Positions 23,257 to 31,025 of a stretch of DNA of 33,453 bases are shown piece after piece. The stretch covers positions 1-33,453 of the forward strand of contig CAJJCU010000156.1 in assembly GCA_905182775.1 (NCBI GenBank). Direction: 5' to 3'. A program made the translations under genes and the position numbers. The notes under the pieces are model-generated. The model was not told the origin of the DNA. It did not search any database and saw only the letters and a list, made by a program, of their open reading frames with translations. Position 1 is the first letter of the stretch, and each line of letters begins with the position of its first letter. This stretch comes from an uncultured Flavobacteriales bacterium. Its GTDB lineage: Bacteria > Bacteroidota > Bacteroidia > Flavobacteriales_D > Crocinitomicaceae.

Positions 23257-24402
23257 ATGAAGTTTTTACAAGACCCTATTCCAGTAGACCTATTTCTTCT
23301 CACGTTAAGCATCTTTAGCTTAACGGTGCTTATTCAGTTGTATTATATTTTAATCATTCAAAGGAAGCTGGCATTTTTCAATTCAAATCAAGTCAAGCCA
23401 GCTAAAACATCAAGTGCTTTTCCCGTAAGCATTATTATTGCAGCAAGAAATGAGAGTGACAATCTATTTAAAAACCTCCCACATATATTAGGGCAAGCTT
23501 ATCCGGAATTTGAGGTTATTGTCGTGAACCACCAATCAATAGACAACAGCAAAGATATTTTAGATGCTTTTTCTAAGCAGTATTCAAATTTAAAAATAGT
23601 AGAACTTGCTCAAGACAAGCATTTAAGAGCGGGTAAAAAGCTTCCTTTAACGATTGGTATAAAAGCAGCCCAATATGAGCATCTTTTATTTACCGATGCT
23701 GATTGTAAGCCAAGCTCTGTGCATTGGCTAACTAAAATGTCTGGTAGCTTTAGTCGCTCAAAGCAAATCATACTTGGTTATGGTCCAATGACTAAGACCA
23801 AGGGCTTTCTGAATAAACTCATACGTTTTGATACCGCTTGGATAGGTGTGAGCTATTTATCTCTGGCCCTGAATAAAAGACCATACATGGGCGTAGGAAG
23901 AAATTTAGCCTATAGCAAAACCACATTTTTTGCTGTTAATGGCTTTAAATCTCATTATTCCATTGAGTCAGGAGATGATGACCTATTTATTCAAGAAGCG
24001 GCTAAAAAGAATAATTATTCGATCCAAATTGACCCTGAAACCTTTATGGAATCACCATCAAAAGAGAGGCTATCAGATTGGATCAATCAAAAAGCAAGAC
24101 ACTACACTACATCTGTAAAATATAAGTTTATTAAAAAACTATTGTTAGCAATCTACCCTGTGTCATTGATTCTGACTTGGTTTTCTTTTGTTTCTTTGGT
24201 TCTGTTGGGGACTAACAGCCTTATAATCTGTTCTATTATGGCCGCTTTTTACGTACTAAAGTGGTGGATTCAAGGACGTTGTCTCAATAAGTTACAGGAA
24301 AAAAGGTTTGCATTATTCTTTCCATTTTGGGACTTGTTTTATGCATTGTTTATACCTGTGATGTTTGCAATAGCAAAAAATAAAAAGAAGGGCACATGGT
24401 AA
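23257..24402 (+). CDS. Membrane-associated glycosyltransferase, family 2
   Basis: A 381-residue GT-A enzyme with one N-terminal membrane segment (about 14-36) and two or three C-terminal ones (about 294-325 and 350-373). The catalytic domain has VSIIIAARNESDNL (57-70), the metal-binding D-x-D in LLFTDADCKPSS (143-154), SGDDDLFIQEA (238-248) as the acceptor or base motif, and QKARHYTTS (278-286), resembling the Q/RxxRW element of processive enzymes. The sugar and acceptor are unknown; cell-surface or lipid-linked glycans are candidates. It overlaps the following sigma factor gene by seven bases (24396-24402), so expression is linked. The start lies 16 bases from a candidate promoter element. 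Confidence 0.88.
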   Translation: MKFLQDPIPVDLFLLTLSIFSLTVLIQLYYILIIQRKLAFFNSNQVKPAKTSSAFPVSIIIAARNESDNLFKNLPHILGQAYPEFEVIVVNHQSIDNSKDILDAFSKQYSNLKIVELAQDKHLRAGKKLPLTIGIKAAQYEHLLFTDADCKPSSVHWLTKMSGSFSRSKQIILGYGPMTKTKGFLNKLIRFDTAWIGVSYLSLALNKRPYMGVGRNLAYSKTTFFAVNGFKSHYSIESGDDDLFIQEAAKKNNYSIQIDPETFMESPSKERLSDWINQKARHYTTSVKYKFIKKLLLAIYPVSLILTWFSFVSLVLLGTNSLIICSIMAAFYVLKWWIQGRCLNKLQEKRFALFFPFWDLFYALFIPVMFAIAKNKKKGTW

Positions 24403-25001
24403 ACAAGGATCATTTATCGGATAAAGCGAAGCACGACTTGACATTGGTCGAATCCGCTATTAAAGGAGACCAGTCTGCATATGCTGACCTCATGGGACGG
24501 TATCGAGAGTCCATTTATTACATGATGCTTAAAATGGTAAAGAATACCGATGATGCCGACGATCTAACAATTGAAGCATTTGGAAAAGCATTCAACCGAT
24601 TGCCACAATACTCGCCAAGCTTTGCGTTTAGCACATGGTTATTTAAAATTGCTTCTAATAATTGTATCGATTTTATTCGAAAAAAACGGATCAAAGTAAC
24701 TTCAATGGATACCGGTGTCAAAACAGAAAATGGAGATATCTTGAGGATTGATGCTAAATCAAACACTTTAAACCCCGAAGAAACTTACATCCAGGATCAA
24801 CGTGTTGTTCACATGCGACTGCTTGTTAGCAAGCTAAAACCAAAATATAGAGACTTGGTTGAAATGCGGTATTTTCAGGAGCTCAGCTATGAGGAGATCT
24901 CAACAGAACTAAACCTACCATTAGGAACAGTTAAAGCACAGCTGTTTAGAGCTCGAGACTTTTTATCAGGTATGGCAGAAAAGACAAAAGACTCCATTTA
25001 A
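24396..25001 (+). CDS. RNA polymerase sigma factor, ECF type
   Basis: A 201-residue sigma factor with region 2 (about 28-97: YADLMGRYRESIYYMMLKM, DADDLTIEAFGKAFNRL, FSTWLFKIASNNCIDFIRKK) and region 4 (about 145-195: LKPKYRDLVEMRYFQELSYEEIS, LGTVKAQLFRARDFL). Region 3 is absent, as in ECF factors. The regions recognise the -10 and -35 elements of specific promoters. The gene starts within the glycosyltransferase and is followed with no gap by rsmG. No anti-sigma gene is next to it, which is unusual for many ECF factors but common in this lineage. Its targets are unknown. Confidence 0.92.
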   Translation: MVNKDHLSDKAKHDLTLVESAIKGDQSAYADLMGRYRESIYYMMLKMVKNTDDADDLTIEAFGKAFNRLPQYSPSFAFSTWLFKIASNNCIDFIRKKRIKVTSMDTGVKTENGDILRIDAKSNTLNPEETYIQDQRVVHMRLLVSKLKPKYRDLVEMRYFQELSYEEISTELNLPLGTVKAQLFRARDFLSGMAEKTKDSI

Positions 25002-25616
25002 ATGGATCTAATCAGATATTATTTTCCCGACTTTACATCCTTACAACATGAGCAACTAGACCAACTCACTCCGCTCTATAATGAATGGAATTCTAAAATC
25101 AATGTTATATCAAGAAAGGACATGGAAAACTTCCGCGAAAGACATGTGCTTCACTCCCTAGCCCTTGCAAAATGCATCTCATTCCCTAAAGGAAGTCATC
25201 TGTTAGATATCGGTACAGGAGGAGGTTTCCCTGGGGTACCCCTTGCGATAGCCTACCCGAATTGCTCCTTTGTGTTATTAGACTCTATCGGCAAAAAGCT
25301 AAAAGTGATCAATGAAATTGCTGGTGTTCTAGGATTAAAAAACATCCAGACTGTCCATTCGAGGGTAGAAGACCACAAGGGAGATTATAATTATTTGATA
25401 AGTCGCGCCGTAACAAACATGCCGAACTTCATGAAACTCACAAATCATCTTACACGATTTGGAAATAAAAACTTTAAAGAGATTCTATATTTAAAAGGGG
25501 GGGATTTTGACGACGAGCTACATAAAATAAAGCTAAATTGTCAGGTTCACGAATTAGATAAAATATTTAGCGAACCCTTTTTTGAAACCAAAAAAGTAAT
25601 TCAGCTTCGCTATTAA
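25002..25616 (+). CDS. rsmG: 16S rRNA (guanine527-N7)-methyltransferase
   Basis: A 204-residue SAM-dependent methyltransferase that modifies G527 of 16S rRNA; loss of this mark gives low-level streptomycin resistance in other bacteria. The SAM site is HLLDIGTGGGFPGVPLAIAYP (66-86), with LLDSIGKKLKVI as motif II and YNYLISRAVTNM as motif IV. FRERHVLHSLALAK (44-57) is the family opening. It begins at the base after the sigma factor stop, so it lies in the same operon. Its stop codon overlaps the stop of the convergent apaG by four bases. Confidence 0.93.
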   Translation: MDLIRYYFPDFTSLQHEQLDQLTPLYNEWNSKINVISRKDMENFRERHVLHSLALAKCISFPKGSHLLDIGTGGGFPGVPLAIAYPNCSFVLLDSIGKKLKVINEIAGVLGLKNIQTVHSRVEDHKGDYNYLISRAVTNMPNFMKLTNHLTRFGNKNFKEILYLKGGDFDDELHKIKLNCQVHELDKIFSEPFFETKKVIQLRY

Positions 25617-25999
25617 TTCAATAAATCAGGGTAAACTAGATTGAATGTTGGGATTTCAGCATAAATAATTTCTTCGAGGTCAAGATTTTTAAAGAAAAAC
25701 TTACCGTACATCATCCCCATTGAATTAATCAGCTCACATCCACTAACATATTTAAACTCTTCCCCAGGTAAAAGAACAGGCTTTTCTCCAACAACTCCCT
25801 CACCACTAATGGTAGATGTTCCATGCAGCAAATGCACAACATGCCATTCTCGAGTCAATAACTGAACGGGAACAGACAAACGATTTGTTATGATAATTTC
25901 ATAATTATAAAAATAATTAGAGTTTGCTTCGTTTGATAGATCTTCTCGATACCAATTAGAAACAACAATTTCAATTCCTAGAGTTTTCGTGTAAGTCAT
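25613..25999 (-). CDS. apaG: ApaG-like protein (FnIII-like DUF525 domain)
   Basis: A 128-residue single-domain protein. The signature YNYEIIITNRLSVPVQLLTREWHV, GEGVVGEKPVLLPGEEFKYVSGCEL and MYGKFFF is that of ApaG, in which the GExVxGxxPxL motif is highly conserved. The family has a fibronectin III-like fold. It was linked to Co2+/Mg2+ tolerance in enteric bacteria and also occurs as a protein-binding domain in eukaryotes; its biochemical role is unclear. The start MTYTKTLGIEIVVSNWY is standard. It converges on rsmG with a four-base overlap and is transcribed away from the nqr operon. Confidence 0.9.
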   Translation of the reverse strand: MTYTKTLGIEIVVSNWYREDLSNEANSNYFYNYEIIITNRLSVPVQLLTREWHVVHLLHGTSTISGEGVVGEKPVLLPGEEFKYVSGCELINSMGMMYGKFFFKNLDLEEIIYAEIPTFNLVYPDLLN

Positions 26000-26170
26000 G
26001 AACTAAAGTTATTCTATTCTTTTCAATTATCCATAAGCATTTGACATTTTAGCCAAAATTGCGCAAACATTTCTTCAAGATGACTACAACATGAGAAACT
26101 ATATTGACTAAAAACATAAAGCAACAATAAGAACCGCTTTTTAAATACCTTGTTTCAGTAGGTGTTTTTT

Positions 26171-26189
26171 ATTTAGAACCGTTCTAAAT
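26171..26189. promoter_or_regulatory. Perfect 19-bp palindrome ahead of nqrA, likely operator
   Basis: ATTTAGAAC, one central C, then GTTCTAAAT: nine-base arms with no mismatch. It lies about 57 bases upstream of the nqrA -7 candidate and 90 from the ATG. A lone GAACCG copy of its core half-site is at 26131-26136. The spacing suits a dimeric repressor or activator. I cannot name the protein. Confidence 0.6.
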
Positions 26190-26245
26190 TAATATTTACG
26201 CGTATAAATTATATTCTCAACACCTTACTACGATTGCTAAATTCG

Positions 26246-26253
26246 TAATTTTG
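26246..26253 (+). promoter_or_regulatory. Candidate -7 element (TAATTTTG) of the nqr operon
   Basis: An exact TAnnTTTG match 25 bases before the nqrA ATG. A TTA at 26225-26227, 18 bases upstream, is one base from the -33 TTG. The rest of the 279-bp gap from apaG holds only the palindrome and no ORF or hairpin terminator that I could see. Confidence 0.5.
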
Positions 26254-26278
26254 ATGTCTAATTATAATTGCAAATTTC

Positions 26279-27631
26279 ATGTCCAATACAATCAGTATTC
26301 GAAAAGGTCTAGATATCAGACTAGTAGGAGAAGCGACAAAAGAAATAAGAGAAGTCTCTGTGACTGGAATCGTTGCGGTTTCACCACTTGATTTTCATGG
26401 TTTAATACCAAAGATGGTTGTCAAAGAGGGAGACACCGTTTCAGTAGGAGACATCTTATTCTTTGATAAAAAGAAAGAAAGCATCAAGTTTGTAAGTCCC
26501 GTCAGCGGAACTGTTCAACAAATTGTTCGAGGTGAGAAAAGAAGAATCACAAATATTCTTATTGCCACAGATAGCAAACAAACAGCAAAGAAATTCGACC
26601 TTAAAAAAATCTCAGAGTATTCAAGTGAAGAAATCAAAAACCTTCTTTTAGAAGCTGGATTTTGGTCATCAATGAAACAAAGACCACTTGACATTATAGC
26701 AGACCCTGATAATGAAGCTAAAGGACTTTTTGTCTCATCATTTGATTCTGCGCCGCTTGCTCCGGACTATGACTTTGTATTAAATGAAGACATGGAATCT
26801 TTGCAAGTAGGGTTTGAAGCATTAAATATTTTGATGGATGGTAAAGTTCATTTAAGCAGCAAGCCTAATTCGGTGTTTTCTAAACTAAATGCAGTAACGC
26901 ATCATACATTTGAAGGTGTACATCCCGTTGGAAATGTTGGAACTCAAATCCATCATATCGATCCGGTAAACAAAGGCGAATTTGTTTGGACTTTAAACAT
27001 TCAAGAAGTAGCTGCGATAGGTAAATTTTTAAATACTGGAACCGTAGATCCAACGAGGAAAATAGCTTTAACTGGTTCAGAGGTTCATACAACGACCTAT
27101 CTAAAAATAGTCAAAGGCACAACAATAAGTAGTCTCGTTGACAATACAATTGAAGGCGAAAACGTTAGATATATCTCGGGAAATGTACTAACTGGAGATA
27201 AAAAAGAGCTGACAGACTATATTGGTCATTACGCCAATCAAATCACGGTGATACCTGAAGGAGATGAGTACAAGTTCTTTTTAACTACAGGATGGTTAGG
27301 TCATGGGTTTGATAAATTTTCAAACTCAAGATTGTTTCCAACCTTCCTTTTACCCAAAAGCAAGAAGTTCCGATTGGATACAAATACCAATGGAGAAGAA
27401 AGAGCGTTTGTAGTAACGGGCGAATTAGAGCGCGTGTTTCCATTTGACATCCTACCAGTTCAATTGACAAAAGCAGCGATTACTGAGGATATTGACAGTA
27501 TGGAAAACCTCGGCATCTATGAAGTGGCACCAGAAGATTTTGCATTGTGCGAGTATGTTTGTACAACAAAAATCAATATTCAAGATAAAATTAGACAGGG
27601 GCTAGACCTTATTGCTAGCGAATGTATGTAA
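26279..27631 (+). CDS. nqrA: Na+-translocating NADH:quinone reductase subunit A
   Basis: A 450-residue soluble subunit that sits on the cytoplasmic side of the NQR complex and takes part in quinone binding. It has the family opening SIRKGLDIRLVGEA (residues 5-18) and a barrel-sandwich stretch, GLIPKMVVKEGDTVSVGDILFFDKK (about 41-65, in two parts), the middle region GTVDPTRKIALTGSEVH, and a C-terminal part with DFALCEYVC. Length is close to the V. cholerae subunit (446). It opens a run of six nqr genes in the usual A-F order. The ATG at 26279 follows an AT-rich leader without a Shine-Dalgarno, as is normal here. Regulation may involve the upstream palindrome. Confidence 0.95.
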   Translation: MSNTISIRKGLDIRLVGEATKEIREVSVTGIVAVSPLDFHGLIPKMVVKEGDTVSVGDILFFDKKKESIKFVSPVSGTVQQIVRGEKRRITNILIATDSKQTAKKFDLKKISEYSSEEIKNLLLEAGFWSSMKQRPLDIIADPDNEAKGLFVSSFDSAPLAPDYDFVLNEDMESLQVGFEALNILMDGKVHLSSKPNSVFSKLNAVTHHTFEGVHPVGNVGTQIHHIDPVNKGEFVWTLNIQEVAAIGKFLNTGTVDPTRKIALTGSEVHTTTYLKIVKGTTISSLVDNTIEGENVRYISGNVLTGDKKELTDYIGHYANQITVIPEGDEYKFFLTTGWLGHGFDKFSNSRLFPTFLLPKSKKFRLDTNTNGEERAFVVTGELERVFPFDILPVQLTKAAITEDIDSMENLGIYEVAPEDFALCEYVCTTKINIQDKIRQGLDLIASECM

Positions 27632-27647
27632 CCTTAATACTGAAACA

Positions 27648-28892
27648 GTGAAATTTTTAGAGAAATATTTACACAAAATGGAGCCCCACTTTATCAAAGG
27701 TGGAAAATACGAAAAATGGAATCCATTATTTGAAACCCTTGCTACTTTTGCTTTTACGCCAAAGATCGTAACGACAAAAGGAACACACATACGCGATGGT
27801 GTTGACCTTAAAAGAACTATGATGACCGTAGTTCTGGCCTTAATCCCGTGTTTGATTTTTGGTATTTATAATACTGGGCATTGGGAAATGGCGGTTCAAG
27901 AAGGCAATAGAAACCTGCCCTACTTCACTGAAATGATGGCTAAATTCCTTACAGGACTTACGATTGTTCTTCCAGTAATAGTTGTCTCTTATGGTGTCGG
28001 GTTAACCATCGAATTTATGTTCGGAATGATTCGCGGACACTCGCTACACGAAGGTTTTCTAGTTTCAGGAATGCTAATTCCATTGACAATGCCTGCTGAT
28101 GTTCCATTGTGGATGGTAGGTTTAGCTACTGCCTTTGCCGTTATTATTGGAAAAGAAATTTTCGGTGGAACGGGGATGAACGTAGTCAATATCGCCTTAA
28201 CTGCAAGAGCTTTCTTATTTTTTGCCTATCCAACATCTATGTCCGGAGATAAAGTTTGGATGTCAGGTTTAGGAGATAAAATGGCTACAAACCCTGAAGG
28301 CTTAGATGGTTTCTCAGGAGCGACTGCACTCGGTGATCTGGCGTCTTTTATGTCTGACAAAGCCACTGTAGCTGGAGAAGTAGTCCAATCAAATGAGGCT
28401 GTTCAAAATTTCTCTAGTGAATATACCGCTTGGGAATCTTTTGCGGGAATGATTCCAGGATCGATAGGAGAAACATCAACAATGGCATGCCTTCTTGGTG
28501 CTTTAATTCTTGTCATAACAGGAGTTGGTTCACTAAGGATCATACTCTCCTTTTTTGCTGGAGGATTTATTATGGGGCTTTTACTAAATGCTTTAGGAGG
28601 TAATCCTTATTTAGACTTACCCGCCTACTATCACTTAATTATTGGAGGTTTTGCGTTCGGTGCTATATTTATGGCTACTGACCCTGTAACAGCATCGCAA
28701 ACTGCATTAGGCAAAATCATCTACGGATTTCTAGGAGGCTTCTTAGCCATCATGATTCGTGTTCTCAACCCCGCATATCCAGAAGGTGTATTCCTCGCGA
28801 TACTCTTTATGAATATTATGGCACCTATTATTGACCATTATATAGTTCAAGCGAACATCAATAGAAGACTTAAAAGATTAAAAACAGCATAA
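27648..28892 (+). CDS. nqrB: Na+-translocating NADH:quinone reductase subunit B (GTG start)
   Basis: A 414-residue membrane subunit with about ten hydrophobic segments, holding the riboflavin and one covalent FMN. I take GTG 27648 as the start, 16 bases after nqrA, since KFLEKYLHKMEPHFIKGGKY then matches the usual N-terminus. The longer frame from TTG 27612 would overlap nqrA, and ATG 27678 would remove conserved residues. The flavinylation site is in GFSGATALG (222-230) with Thr 226, and KEIFGGTGMNVVNIALTARAFL (169-190) and FMATDPVTA are core membrane motifs. It forms the ion-pumping core with NqrD and NqrE. The ORF is otherwise regular in length. Confidence 0.93.
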   Translation: MKFLEKYLHKMEPHFIKGGKYEKWNPLFETLATFAFTPKIVTTKGTHIRDGVDLKRTMMTVVLALIPCLIFGIYNTGHWEMAVQEGNRNLPYFTEMMAKFLTGLTIVLPVIVVSYGVGLTIEFMFGMIRGHSLHEGFLVSGMLIPLTMPADVPLWMVGLATAFAVIIGKEIFGGTGMNVVNIALTARAFLFFAYPTSMSGDKVWMSGLGDKMATNPEGLDGFSGATALGDLASFMSDKATVAGEVVQSNEAVQNFSSEYTAWESFAGMIPGSIGETSTMACLLGALILVITGVGSLRIILSFFAGGFIMGLLLNALGGNPYLDLPAYYHLIIGGFAFGAIFMATDPVTASQTALGKIIYGFLGGFLAIMIRVLNPAYPEGVFLAILFMNIMAPIIDHYIVQANINRRLKRLKTA

Positions 28893-28893
28893 T

Positions 28894-29637
28894 ATGGCAC
28901 TTAATAAAGAATCGAATGGATTTACGTTTGGGTTTGCGATTGTACTTGTCGTCGTACTAGGTATTATTCTTGCTTCTCTAGCTGAAGGTTTAAAGCCACT
29001 CAAAGAGCAAAACGTTCGGGTAAAGAAACAAATCGATATACTCTCTGCAATGATGGATGTAGAAGCAGTAGGAATTGACCGCTCGAATGCAGAAAAAGAG
29101 TTTCCAAAATATGTAAACCTTGACGACGCTATTGTTTTAAATAATAGTGGCACTGAAATAGGAAAAGGCAAGGAAGCTTTTGAAATTGACATCAAAAAGG
29201 AATACCGAGACAAAACACTCGAAACGAAAGACAAAAGGTTCCCGTTATTTATTGCTAAAGATAAAACAGGTGCCTCTCGATATATCATACCTGTCGTAGG
29301 TAAAGGGCTTTGGGGACCAATATGGGGCTACATTTGTCTTAAAGAAGATATGAGAACTGTAGCAGGTGTATCCTTTGCGCACAAGACAGAGACACCAGGT
29401 CTAGGAGCTGAAATAAACAAGCCATTCTTTATGGATCGATGGAAAGCTTCTATGATTAGTGATGCTTCAAGAAATTTTAAGAAATATGAAGTTGTAAAAG
29501 ACAACTCAGGTTCGACCGACCCAAGTAAAATTGACGGTATAACCGGAGGAACCATTACATCAAAAGGTGTAGAAGAAATGGTCAATCGAAGTCTCGCAAT
29601 ATACTCGAACTATTTTAAGAACCTAAACACTAAATAA
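28894..29637 (+). CDS. nqrC: Na+-translocating NADH:quinone reductase subunit C
   Basis: A 247-residue periplasmic subunit with one N-terminal membrane anchor (about 11-30) and a flavin-carrying domain. The FMN is attached through a Thr phosphoester; here the site reads DGITGGTITSKGV (214-226) with Thr 220. The motif has Thr and Gly where the best known version has Ser and Ala (SGAT). GLGAEINKPFF (170-180) is the conserved loop. The start is one base after the nqrB stop. Attachment needs the flavin transferase ApbE, which is not beside this operon. Length is normal for the family. Confidence 0.94.
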   Translation: MALNKESNGFTFGFAIVLVVVLGIILASLAEGLKPLKEQNVRVKKQIDILSAMMDVEAVGIDRSNAEKEFPKYVNLDDAIVLNNSGTEIGKGKEAFEIDIKKEYRDKTLETKDKRFPLFIAKDKTGASRYIIPVVGKGLWGPIWGYICLKEDMRTVAGVSFAHKTETPGLGAEINKPFFMDRWKASMISDASRNFKKYEVVKDNSGSTDPSKIDGITGGTITSKGVEEMVNRSLAIYSNYFKNLNTK

Positions 29638-29638
29638 C

Positions 29639-30316
29639 ATGAGTACTGAAAAAAAATCTTCAGAGCCTCTATTTTCGAAGAAGAATAAAAAGCTCATTAC
29701 GGATCCATTAACGGATAACAACCCCGTAACTATTCAGGTATTAGGTATCTGTTCAGCATTGGCAATTACAGTTCAAGTAAATCAGGCTATTGTCATGTCG
29801 ATGTCTGTACTTTTTGTCATCATAATGGGGAACTGGATTGTTTCTCTCTTAAGAAATTTAATTCCGTCTAGGATTAGAATTATTGTTCAACTCTTGATTG
29901 TTGCTTCTTTGGTGATTATCGTTGACCAAGTATTGGCTGCCTACCTCCCTGATCTTTCAGAGAAGCTATCGGTTTTTGTCGGACTAATTATTACCAATTG
30001 TATCATCATGGGTCGCCTTGAGGCATTCGCCATGGCGAACAAGCCTTGGCCTTCAATCCTTGATGGATTTGGAAACGGAGTAGGTTATGGCGCTATCCTT
30101 ATTATTGTTGCTGTGTTCAGAGAACTCTTTGGATCAGGTACCCTAATGGGTATTCCAATTTTCGGAAACCCGCTACCGGGAGAAGAGTCAGGATTGTATG
30201 AATTAGGCTATCAAAACAACAACCTTATGATTCTGCCTCCAATGGCCTTGATCATTGTAGGTATTATTATTTGGGTTCAACGCTCTAGAAATAAAGCGTT
30301 AATTGAAGAACATTAA
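29639..30316 (+). CDS. nqrD: Na+-translocating NADH:quinone reductase subunit D
   Basis: A 225-residue inner-membrane subunit with about six helices. The pair of Cys proposed to hold the membrane Fe centre shared with NqrE is present: C38 in [11 protein letters not shown] and C121 in [28 protein letters not shown] is the conserved loop near the C-terminal half. It begins one base after the nqrC stop. Length is slightly above the typical 210 because of a Lys-rich N-terminal extension ([18 protein letters not shown]). Confidence 0.95.
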   Translation: MSTEKKSSEPLFSKKNKKLITDPLTDNNPVTIQVLGICSALAITVQVNQAIVMSMSVLFVIIMGNWIVSLLRNLIPSRIRIIVQLLIVASLVIIVDQVLAAYLPDLSEKLSVFVGLIITNCIIMGRLEAFAMANKPWPSILDGFGNGVGYGAILIIVAVFRELFGSGTLMGIPIFGNPLPGEESGLYELGYQNNNLMILPPMALIIVGIIIWVQRSRNKALIEEH

Positions 30317-30327
30317 AAAAAAGAACA

Positions 30328-31020
30328 ATGGAAAGTACTCTTGATATATTTGTAAAAGCTATTTTTTCCGAGAACATGATTTTCGCATACTTTCTCGGGA
30401 TGTGCTCCTACCTGGCGGTTTCTAAAACCGTAAAAACTGCAGTGGGCTTAGGAGCAGCTGTTATTTTTGTTTTAACAGTTACGGTACCGGTTAATTTTCT
30501 ACTTGAGAATTACGTCCTTAAGGAAGGCGCGCTATCCTGGTTAGGCGAAGAATATGCTGAATTAGACTTAAGCTTTCTATCGTTTATCATGTATATAGCG
30601 GTTGTTGCGTCAATCGTTCAATTGGTTGAAATGTTAGTTGAGAAATTTGCACCTGCCCTATATGGTGCGCTTGGTATTTTCTTGCCACTAATTGCAGTAA
30701 ACTGTTCCATTTTAGGTGGCGCATTGTTTATGCAAGAAAGACAATACTCAACGATCTTAGATGCAACAGCATTTTCATTAGGCTCAGGAGTGGGATGGTT
30801 TATTGCTATTGTTGCTATTGCTGCAATACGTGAGAAGTTGCGTTATTCAAATGTCCCAGGACCATTAAGAGGATTGGGAATAACATTTATTGTAACAGGA
30901 CTTATGGGTATGGCTTTCATGAGTTTTATGGGTATTAAATACGGTAAAGAAGCTCCAACTGAGGATGTTGAAACTGTAACAACTATGATTGACACAAACA
31001 AAGAAAATAACATTAACTAA
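30328..31020 (+). CDS. nqrE: Na+-translocating NADH:quinone reductase subunit E
   Basis: A 230-residue membrane subunit, homologous to NqrD but inverted in the membrane. The two Fe-centre Cys are C26 in [12 protein letters not shown] and C126 in [12 protein letters not shown]. The end of the protein is an acidic tail ([21 protein letters not shown]) not part of the core fold. It is 11 bases after nqrD and five bases before nqrF, so it belongs to the same message. Confidence 0.95.
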   Translation: MESTLDIFVKAIFSENMIFAYFLGMCSYLAVSKTVKTAVGLGAAVIFVLTVTVPVNFLLENYVLKEGALSWLGEEYAELDLSFLSFIMYIAVVASIVQLVEMLVEKFAPALYGALGIFLPLIAVNCSILGGALFMQERQYSTILDATAFSLGSGVGWFIAIVAIAAIREKLRYSNVPGPLRGLGITFIVTGLMGMAFMSFMGIKYGKEAPTEDVETVTTMIDTNKENNIN

Positions 31021-31025
31021 TCATT

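Noticed and set aside
26004-26011. TAACTTTA on the minus strand as an apaG promoter
   Set aside because: It has one mismatch to the -7 consensus and no proper -33 element, so it is not strong enough to annotate.
27612-27647. TTG start at 27612 for nqrB
   Set aside because: It would overlap nqrA by 20 bases and add residues not found in the family; GTG 27648 gives the expected N-terminus.
28878-29288. A 136-codon minus-strand open frame across nqrB-nqrC
   Set aside because: It is a shadow of the nqr genes; the Ser-rich translation is what the complement of these codons gives.
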